A stretch of 64,000 nucleotides of DNA from Micropterus salmoides (lineage: Eukaryota; Chordata; Actinopteri; Centrarchiformes; Centrarchidae), in contig NW_024042261.1 of NCBI RefSeq assembly GCF_014851395.1, positions 36,481,942 through 36,545,941 on the forward strand, given 5' to 3'. Below the pieces are notes generated by a model. The model saw nothing but the letters and a program-made list of their open reading frames with translations, was not told the origin of the DNA and ran no database searches. The translations under genes were made by a program, and so were the position numbers. Positions 60,645 through 64,000 of this stretch are shown here, piece after piece. Each line of letters opens with the position of its first letter. Within the stretch, counting starts at the first letter, position 1.

Positions 60645-61995
60645 AGTATGCCATGTGATTCAGGGACTCCAAGCAAATGTTGAATTGTAGTACTACACTG
60701 GGCAAGTGGGGCACACCCCTTTATATTATATTTGAGAGCATTGTTTTTCTTTAAAAATATTAATAATTAAAAATACAAAAAAGAAAAATTACTACCATTT
60801 GGCATGAGTTTGGACTCCCTGGGTCACAAAACATCTATGTTTTTCCATAAAAGATGAATAAATATTAATATAAAATAGATTATGCACTCAAATCCAACAT
60901 GATGAGGTGTGTCTCATTTGCTCAGTGTAGCACCACAATTTGACATTTGTTTTGAGTCCCTAAATCACATGACACAAAAGCTCTTTGAAAATATGCTTTT
61001 TCCATAATACTATTATAACAAGAGTAATTTATTGATGGTCCCTATAAGCAAAGGTTTCATACTCAATAAAACAGTCTTGAGACTTCCGTTACGGTTTCTT
61101 TCTGTGTCAACCTGAATTAATTAATAAAGGTACATCTTATCTTCATAGGGATATTATTCCTTCTTCTTTACTGCTACTGTTGGCCTATCTGAGACAGGGT
61201 GGAGTGCGATAGAGGTCTTTTTACCTCAGACTGAGATTGGTCCAATTTGATCTCACTCCAAACTCCTGTATCGCAATACACTAAAATGAATGAATAAAAA
61301 GGTGCCATATCCTTCTTATGTTGCCTGCAGTGGAGGTCTAATAAGATCCACATGAATATCCTTTTTCATTTGTTAAACTATTATGTTCACATTTGCTTGG
61401 TATTTGTTTAGGTCTGTTGGTGGTTCACATCACTGTGGGCTGACTTACACAATAGTATCCTTTATGCACAAAAGTTGGCACACTCCTGTCCCTGGGAGGG
61501 GCTGTTTTTTCATGGTGTGGTGTTTGCTAAGGGAAATCTTAATGCAACAGCAGGTAATTTTAGAAAGTAGTTCTTCCAACAGTTTGTGTTTGGCCTTGTC
61601 CTGTTTCAAGGTACAGATTCTGTCCTAGTATTTGTTACTTATCTAGTTGAGGTGTGTGTGCAAAAGGAACTTGTTCTTCCACTGAAAGCAACTTACAGGA
61701 TCCAAATTGCCAGTAGCATCATCAGAGCTACAGAGAACATCTGGCTGTTGAAGCAAAGTTATTATAAACTTTGTATTTTTATTATTTACTGAATAAAAAC
61801 ACCAAACTCCCAGACACAACACCCTGTCGCCACCTGGCGGGCACATTACGACATTGCAATGACTATCAGTACAAAGAGCAAGCTCAGAGGTGAGCTACCC
61901 GTCCTTATACTGCCAACACTGGTGAAACTGAGTAAGAAGATGCCGTATCATGAGTGAATGTCAGTCGAATATCCAACTTAAAACTAAATTCCCCA
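60645..61995. mobile_element. Second copy of the foldback-type family, interrupted
   Basis: Forward unit at 60649 (GATTCAGGGACTCCAAGCAA, TACTACACTGGGCAAGTGGG), inverse units at about 60815 and 60952, arm sequence AACAAGAGTAATTTATTGATGG at 61018, and the inverse arm end GAATATCCAACTTAAAACTA at about 61960-61985. Between 61050 and 61895 lies about 850 bases of other sequence, probably an insertion; it has an 81-codon and a 68-codon ORF without recognised domains. Confidence 0.5.
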
Positions 61996-62074
61996 AACTA
62001 TTTCATTAGTAGGGCGTTGTTATTGTTATATAACAGATAGTTGTTATTCACATTCCACCTTTTAACCATCAAGA

Positions 62075-62460
62075 TGAATATTTAAAGGGGCATTATGGAG
62101 TTTCCAGCAGCCACTAGCGGTGCAGTTTGGTTCGCTACCGGGTGTGTGCTCGTACATGTGCTCAGTTGAACTCGTGAGCGAGCATAACCCAAAACACAAC
62201 CATTTTTCATACAGAAATCCGGCAATAAAACGCAGGAACAGCATGCAGGCTGCGGTTTTTCACTCAGACATGTTCAGGCTCTGTTACTTCAACGATCCCA
62301 TCTCAGAGGCAGATAAACACCGGCTCCGTAACGTTACTTCATTCAGCGCAACAAGCACAATCCTCCCAGAAAAAAGGCAGAGTGACAGCGCCTATAGAGA
62401 CAGGCAGGGAGAACAGCTTCACACAATGTACTGGAAACTCAGGTAAACCCCTACTGCAAC
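62075..62460. repeat. Possible small DNA element (GGGGCATTATGGAGTTT type)
   Basis: TTTAAAGGGGCATTATGGAG followed by CAGCAGCCACTAGCGGTGCA resembles the start of an abundant teleost miniature element. The right end is not clear. The 108-codon plus ORF across it has no domain. Confidence 0.4.
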
Positions 62461-62814
62461 GTTACAGTAATAGTTTTATCAGCTTCAGGTTTAACTAATC
62501 CATGCTCGTTGCATGATCACGGTACATTTACTGCATTTAGTCGACATGCTACAGCGTTAGCTCGCCTGCTGCTTTCAGTAACTCTCTTTGCTCTCTGTGT
62601 ATCTTTCACCGGAGGTTCAGCAATGTCAGCACAGCTACATGTACTCCAAGCAAGTTCTGGATAAACCAACAATGTTAGTTTGCTTTAATGTGCACACAGG
62701 AGCACCCCTCTGACCCATGCTTATCTCCTGACAAACTATTTTATACTTCTCCTCTATTAGTTTCTAAGGTTCATAGAGCTCTTCAGGAATTAGACACAAA
62801 AAAGACTTGCAGAG
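62461..62814. other. Non-coding DNA, nothing recognised
   Basis: No exon or named repeat. Confidence 0.4.
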
Positions 62815-62912
62815 CCTCTATCTTGGATTGGCTCCAGCCCCCCGCGACCCTGTACGCTGGATAAGCGGTTGACGATGGATGGATGGATGGATGGATGGAT
62901 GGATGGATGGAT
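62815..62912 (+). mobile_element. Rex3-like 3' tail with (GATG)n
   Basis: GCTCCAGCCCCCCGCGACCC, then GGATAAGCGGTTGACGATGG and eight GATG units. RTE-clade Rex3 elements of fish end in such a GATG run, and the words before it are typical of that 3' end. Only the tail is present, as expected for strong 5' truncation. Confidence 0.6.
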
Positions 62913-63420
62913 CCCCAAAGATTGGAAGTCAGCCCATATTACACCCCTACTAAAAGGGGGCGATCCTTCTATTTTAAAAAACTATAGGATAGGCCTATTT
63001 CCAAGCAGTGTGTTTTAGCCAAGCTCCTTGAACGCTTGGTTGGTGAGCAGCTAAAGGAATTTTTAAATTCAAATGATGTCTTTCAATCTAGTTTTAGGAA
63101 ACAACACAGCACCATATCTGCAGCATTGAAAGTGATACATGATATTGTTGGGGCACTGGATAACAAGAAAATGTGCGCTGCACTGTTCCTCTTTCTCTTC
63201 CTTTTTGCCCATTTCCAGGGGGGTTCCTCAAGGCTCAGTACTTGGGCCCATATTGTTCTTCTTCTCTTTATGATAATCTATCAAATACTATGTATCATTT
63301 TTATGCTGGTGACATTGTTATTTACTGACCTGCATTATCTACTGCACAAGCCCTTGATCTTTTGCAGTCTGCTTTCAATATTAATCTGTAGCCAGCCTGT
63401 CGGAAGCTCCGTCATTAACC
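62913..63420 (+). mobile_element. LINE reverse transcriptase fragment
   Basis: In several frames: LLKGGDPSILKNYR, FQSSFRKQHSTISAALKVIH, GALDNKKMCAALF, RGVPQGSVLGPILFF, and a last trace of the FYA.D core as SFLCW. The order is that of a LINE reverse transcriptase with a deletion between DNKK and GVPQGS. It starts exactly after the GATG run. Confidence 0.6.
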
Positions 63421-63445
63421 CAACACTTATCCAGTTTTAATCCAC

Positions 63446-63830
63446 ACTTTTTCGTTACATTTTTTATATCCTTTTTATTTAACATAAGTTTAGGATTTTA
63501 GTCATCCGACATGGATTTTAAGCTAGATGACCACAAAAACGCCATCAACGTTACAGACCACAACAAAGCTCCGGTAACTATGCTAGCCGAGATAACTCTG
63601 CCCCATGACGACGGCCCACTCCTTAAGAAAGTGAACAAAAAGATTGCTGACTTTATGACTTTCAGAGGAACTCAAAGAGAAAGATTCCCTGCTGACTGGC
63701 TTTATGGATGTGGCTTCAGTACAAGCCAAACAGATTGTTTCTCTTAGCACAACCGCTAACATCCAGGACACCGTGCTATGGGACCCCTCTGCCCTTCCGC
63801 GGCTTTCCTCTTGCGGGAGGTGGACTTTTA
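63446..63830 (+). mobile_element. L2 copy-A-type 5' fragment with ORF1 start
   Basis: ATTTTTTATATCCTTTTTATTTAACATAAG and the ORF1 start (ATG 63511, MDFKLDDHKNAINVTDHNKA) match 38990-39380, including the coiled-coil part; small deletions shift the frame after KKIADF. It ends abruptly near 63830 where another repeat starts. Confidence 0.75.
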
Positions 63831-63844
63831 TTTTGAAGTAGTCA

Positions 63845-64000
63845 CTGTATGTGCAATCTGTTTTGCAAGTGAGATCAGCGCTGACTGCTCGCATTCATCA
63901 AAAATGCATCTACACAACAAGACAACTGTCATTTCAACAGTTTTCTGACAGCGGACCAGTTTGAAATACTGCAGTGAGTAGAGTCAGGAGCAGACACAGA
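63845..64000. repeat. Dispersed repeat, second copy
   Basis: Same orientation as 46540-46720 with close identity (GTGAGATCAGCGCTGACTGC, TTCTGACAGCGGACCAGTTT). It runs off the window edge. Confidence 0.6.

Noticed and set aside
61383..61792. Two overlapping plus ORFs of 81 and 68 codons as a gene
   Set aside because: They lie inside the presumed insertion in the foldback copy and show no conserved motif. I could not link them to a transposase family.

Overview
The window looks like nuclear DNA of a ray-finned (teleost) fish. The sequence has a split vertebrate-type gene with GT-AG introns, about 60% AT non-coding DNA and a dense teleost-type set of mobile elements (L2-clade and L1-clade LINEs, a DIRS-type element, a Tc1 transposon, hAT-like and other small DNA elements, tRNA-derived SINEs, a Rex3-like tail, LTR elements). 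No species can be named from this alone.

The only host gene I can support lies on the minus strand between about 36.8 kb and 1.0 kb and runs off the left edge. Eight coding exons join in frame into a type II membrane protein of at least 439 residues with the features of glycosyltransferase family 92 (GT92, former DUF23): a short cytosolic tail and signal anchor (36.6-36.7 kb), a stem (17.4 and 16.9 kb), and a catalytic domain with a DIDE motif (16.2 to 1.0 kb). The last coding exon lies outside the window. The exons total 1.3 kb; the introns are filled with transposons.

Layout. 1-3 kb: the last two visible GT92 exons, a LINE fragment of the restriction-like-endonuclease type and a SINE. 3-10 kb: a broken DIRS-type element carrying two later DNA-element insertions, plus a duplicated fragment that may be Merlin/IS1595-like. 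11.85-12.28 kb: a solo LTR. 13-17.4 kb: five GT92 exons with an old L2 and a SINE between them. 17.9-33.7 kb: a Tc1 transposon split by about 14 kb of nested elements: an L2 in plus orientation, a second L2 in minus orientation, an L1 in minus orientation with an LTR inside it, and a young non-autonomous LTR retrotransposon inserted into the minus-strand L2. All of this sits in the first coding intron of the GT92 gene, so its pre-mRNA should carry long self-complementary arms. 34.3-35.2 kb: another LINE remnant. 36.6 kb: first coding exon.

37-64 kb is 5' of the coding region and shows no host gene I can support. It holds two long L2 elements (about 39.0-43.6 and 48.7-52.9 kb), each with an esterase-type ORF1 and an endonuclease/reverse transcriptase ORF2; a high-copy teleost repeat of unclear class; a foldback family with long inverted arms (54.4-57.0 and 60.6-62.0 kb); two solo LTRs of one family; and a Rex3-like tail beside a further LINE fragment.

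The most interesting item is the LTR element at 26,745-30,818. Its primer-binding site is an exact 11-base complement of a stretch just downstream of the LTR TATA box, which points to self-primed reverse transcription as in Tf1/sushi elements. Its interior encodes a broken proline-rich tandem-repeat ORF and no polymerase.
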